This document shows positions 50,121 through 64,000 of a stretch of 64,000 nt of DNA, piece after piece (the stretch's first letter is position 1; every line of letters begins with the position of its first letter). Source of the DNA: Lingula anatina (lineage: Eukaryota; Brachiopoda; Lingulata; Lingulida; Lingulidae); NCBI RefSeq assembly GCF_001039355.2, contig NW_019775869.1:381268-445267 (forward strand), read 5' to 3'. The notes below the pieces were generated by a model. The model was not told the DNA's origin. It did no database searches and saw only the letters and a list, made by a program, of their open reading frames with translations. Both the position numbers and the translations under genes were made by a program.

Positions 50121-51934
50121 TCAGTATGACTAAACAGAAAATGATACCAGCTCAACTGTTTTATTTGCGGAAAGGATAGAAGAATATTGTTCTTACAGGA
50201 TGCATACCTTTTTGATATATGTCCTTATCAACCATTCATGACTCTTTTCTTCGTTTGGTTTTTTAAATCCAAACATCTGACAATTTAAAAATATTATAAT
50301 GTGAATCCAATATTTTAATGACATGTTTTATAATGAGCATTATGTTTTTCAAAGATTGGAAGCTTTGTTCTTTTTTTAACCTGGTAGGCCTACTGCAGAA
50401 GCTTTCAATATTTCACACAGTCTTCTGCAATTTTAACGTTTTATTGAAAAGAGATACTGGTAGCTCCTTGAGCTTATATTATTTATTTAGGTTAAATATT
50501 TTATGCAGTTAAAGATATGCTTTGTACACCAAAGATGACATGGAAGTGCAAAATTGGTATTTTTAATTATTAAAATAATGCTCCCCACATGGCATTTATC
50601 TACTTTACATTTGCAATATGAATGAAGTTTTTTAATGGAGTGCGTTGTAAAGAGATGGTATTTCAGATATTTTAAGTATTAAGCATTGAGAAAGAAATAT
50701 TGTTTTAATAGTATTAGCCCTATAGTATGTTTAATTGTTGATTTTGAGCAGCAATTGTGGTCTTTTCAAATTAAAGGAATAATGGAGACTACTTAAAATA
50801 TTAGATAACTGTAATTTTAACATTGAAGGAGACCAATTGTTTAACATGCATGTTTCAGCTAAGGTAGTGCCATCATTGTCTTATTATGTCCATTGTAGAT
50901 ACGAAATAAAAAAGAATCATTGAAATAAATGAAAATCAGAATTTACATCAAATCAGAAACCTTTTTTTGTCAAAATTTTACATTCCACTACCAAGTGGCA
51001 GTAGTTACCTGCATTTAGTGCTTATCTGTCTTTTTGCAGAATTATTGAAAATAATAGACATTCTTGTTTTATAATAAAAATCTTAATTTATGTGAGATAT
51101 CAAAGCTGAATTTAACAAATGTGGCATATTTTTTTTAGGTTTATTTCAAATCACCCATGTGTACATATAAAAATAACAATTGCTTACATTGCACATCTTA
51201 ATGCTTAACCATGAAATGATTACTTCAGCTTTTGTCACAAACAATTCAAATTATTGCACACATTAATGCAGCACCACAGTAAAATAGACAACTTCACTGA
51301 ATGTGGATGTCTTTCACAACAGTCTTAATGTAAGGCTGGGGAAATGATGCTGTTTTTGAGGATTTTTTTTTTTTTTTTTTTTTTGCTGTTAAAGTAACCT
51401 TAGCAACAAGTACCAAATGAGAAAATGTATTTAACTTACAGTTATATTAAGAATGACCATGTTATTCTACATTTTCCTGCATGAAGGAAAAGTACTAGAA
51501 AGAAATCTGGTGACTGCAAGAGCAGGACAGCATAATACAGATAATAATACTTTTTAGCTGTAACCTGTCAGTTGACAGCCATGATGTTGTTTAAATAAGA
51601 TGTACACATAACTTAAGCTCTTACCACAATCAACCTGATTAATAGTTTGTCCAACATGCAATGAAAAAAAAACTAAGGACAAAAGATCGCCATAATGCCC
51701 CCTTAGAGATAAAATTATAGCATGGTATCTGCATAACTTGAATGTCATTTTTTCTAAATAAGTTGTTAAAAATTGATAATTACTCTTGGATTTCATGGAA
51801 TGTAACCAAGACTGGCTGTAGCCAAGACTACGCATGATATTTACCATTTCAATGTGACAGCAAGGGGAAAAAAGTTGAAAGCTATATCTTTGTATTTGAT
51901 CCCTTAATTCTTTCTGCTCTGTGTATGATAGTAA
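50121..51934. other. Convergent 3' UTRs of TRAF7 and WDR13
   Basis: TRAF7 3' UTR enters from the left, with AATAAA near 50905 and 50926. WDR13 3' UTR enters from the right, with an AATAAA (minus) at 51140-51145. A 22-bp T run starts near 51363. No other gene is seen. Confidence 0.55.
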
Positions 51935-62575
<10,641 letters not shown>

Positions 62576-64000
62576 CACTGAACTTTGTGGTAAAACTTTT
62601 ATAGAATAGAATTAAATACAATAAGGTCAGATCAGACCACAGCATTGGTTTAGACAAGTAACAAACAAGTTTTTTTACACTTACAAATACACTCACAGTG
62701 ACAATTGTATTTGTCAAGGCAGATAAGCAACAGTCAAGAAAACATCAGACACAAATATAGCTAGTTATCTTGTTTGTCTGTTTATCAAGGGGTTTTCTTG
62801 TAGTGTATTGCATGCTTTGTCTACACCATGGGTGAGGCAGTATTTTACTAGGCAACCAAGTACCACTTACTGGGAAACCCAACTTCTGATTGACAACAAG
62901 TACTTGGAAGAGAATATATGATAGATATTATTGACATGTACAGACTGTATATACATATATATGTAGAAATGAGTTTAATTAGGTTAGAAAAGATGATTAA
63001 TCACAGGGATAGATCCTTAATAACATTTAAGAAAACTGAATGACTTCAGTCTCTAGTATTCTACAGGGATTTTCCTGCGAAGCAAGTGAAACCCATTGAG
63101 TTTTGAAACCTGCACAATTTTTTCAGACAACTTTCATAGTTTAGATTGTAATTATTTTGACAGTCTTCTCAGAATATCCATATGTGAAAGCAAGCTATTT
63201 ACAAGAATTGCTTTCTGTAATTTCTTTGCTTGGGACTTTGTTGAAATTTAGCTGATTATCACTGGACTCTTGTAGCTGATATACACACACACACACACAT
63301 ATATATATTAAGTATATATATATATAGGAATACATATTTAAGGTGCTTTAAACTTCCCTCAAAATCTTGCTTGGATACTTGACTCTGTTGCTGGAATTTT
63401 TATCTGTGATATGGTTAGTTACTCTCACAAATCAATACCCGATTAAGTAATTAAGGGTCAACACTGTTACCCATCAACCATGTAAAATTATAAAGAATAG
63501 TACTTAAAATTTTTCAGTCTTATTAGTTCACACTGCTCAGTTCATGGATAACTTTCTAAAACCTTTTAAGATATCATTTTACAGAAGCAATGATCTTGTA
63601 ATCGTTTGATAATTATCCAAATTTTCTTGAGAACAGTGACAGATACATAGTGTTTATGTTATGTAACAACAGCTTGGCAGCTGAAGAGCAAGATCTTGGG
63701 GGAATATTATTTTGCTACATAACTGGCATTGCAAAAGCACAGCTTGGCTATACAAATGCGAAGCAAAGCATTCTTAGGGTATTGCAAGAGTGCTTTCTCC
63801 ATCTTTCATTTGGTTTCTTAACTAAAATGAGCCCACATTTTCTTAGAAGTGATAAATTATTTGTGATGCTAGGGCCAGTTGTTATTTAAATTTTAAAGGC
63901 AATAATCATCAAAAACAAGTTTTGCGCAGATGTAAAGCACCCATCCCCTTCATAGAACTGAACACATTTCGAAGAGGAGTTAGCTGTTAGTGTTGGTATT
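62576..64000 (+). other. RAC1 3' UTR and right flank
   Basis: It contains a (CA)n(TA)n microsatellite at about 63281-63325. The open frame near 63650-63889 has no recognisable motif and no splice context, and I do not call it a gene. Confidence 0.5.

Overview
The window is animal nuclear DNA: AT-rich, with GT-AG introns, long polypyrimidine tracts before acceptors and AATAAA signals. It carries orthologues of GAMT, EIF3D, TRAF7, WDR13 and RAC1. A two-cysteine-cluster Toll-like receptor, short dispersed foldback elements and the general texture suggest a lophotrochozoan, most likely a bivalve mollusc. The taxon is an inference. I rebuilt exons by hand from splice signals and reading-frame continuity. 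For six genes the summed exons keep one open frame, with lengths close to known family sizes: GAMT 236 aa, EIF3D 568, TRAF7 660, WDR13 465, RAC1 192, and a nucleotidyltransferase of 621.

Layout, left to right. 273-14595 (-): an unrecognised coiled-coil protein; its 3' end lies off or near the left edge. 14596-14940: a compact divergent promoter with a perfect GTCACGTGAC palindrome. 14941-18574 (+): GAMT. 20874-26231 (+): a protein with a pol-beta type nucleotidyltransferase domain that looks like RlaP (PF10127), preceded by a degenerate copy of the same domain. 27400-38319 (-): EIF3D, tail-to-tail with the previous gene. 33167-35770 (+): a TLR with an uninterrupted coding region, lying inside an EIF3D intron on the opposite strand. 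38320-38642: second divergent promoter. 38643-50120 (+): TRAF7. 47809-48600 (-): a three-exon gene for a small secreted, possibly amidated, peptide precursor, lying antisense inside the last long TRAF7 intron. 51935-56763 (-): WDR13, tail-to-tail with TRAF7. 56764-57160: third divergent promoter. 57161-62575 (+): RAC1.

The host genes are mostly housekeeping (creatine synthesis, translation initiation, ubiquitin signalling, Rho GTPase), while the two nested guests are lineage-type genes (immune receptor, secreted peptide). I see no operon and no pathway uniting the neighbours; the shared features are three head-to-head promoters and two tail-to-tail junctions. Mobile DNA is limited to non-coding elements: a Harbinger-like palindromic MITE in TRAF7, two copies of a TTAAAGGGATAA-ended MITE, and a hairpin in GAMT intron 1. 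The most interesting items are the tandem active/degenerate nucleotidyltransferase protein and the nested peptide gene.
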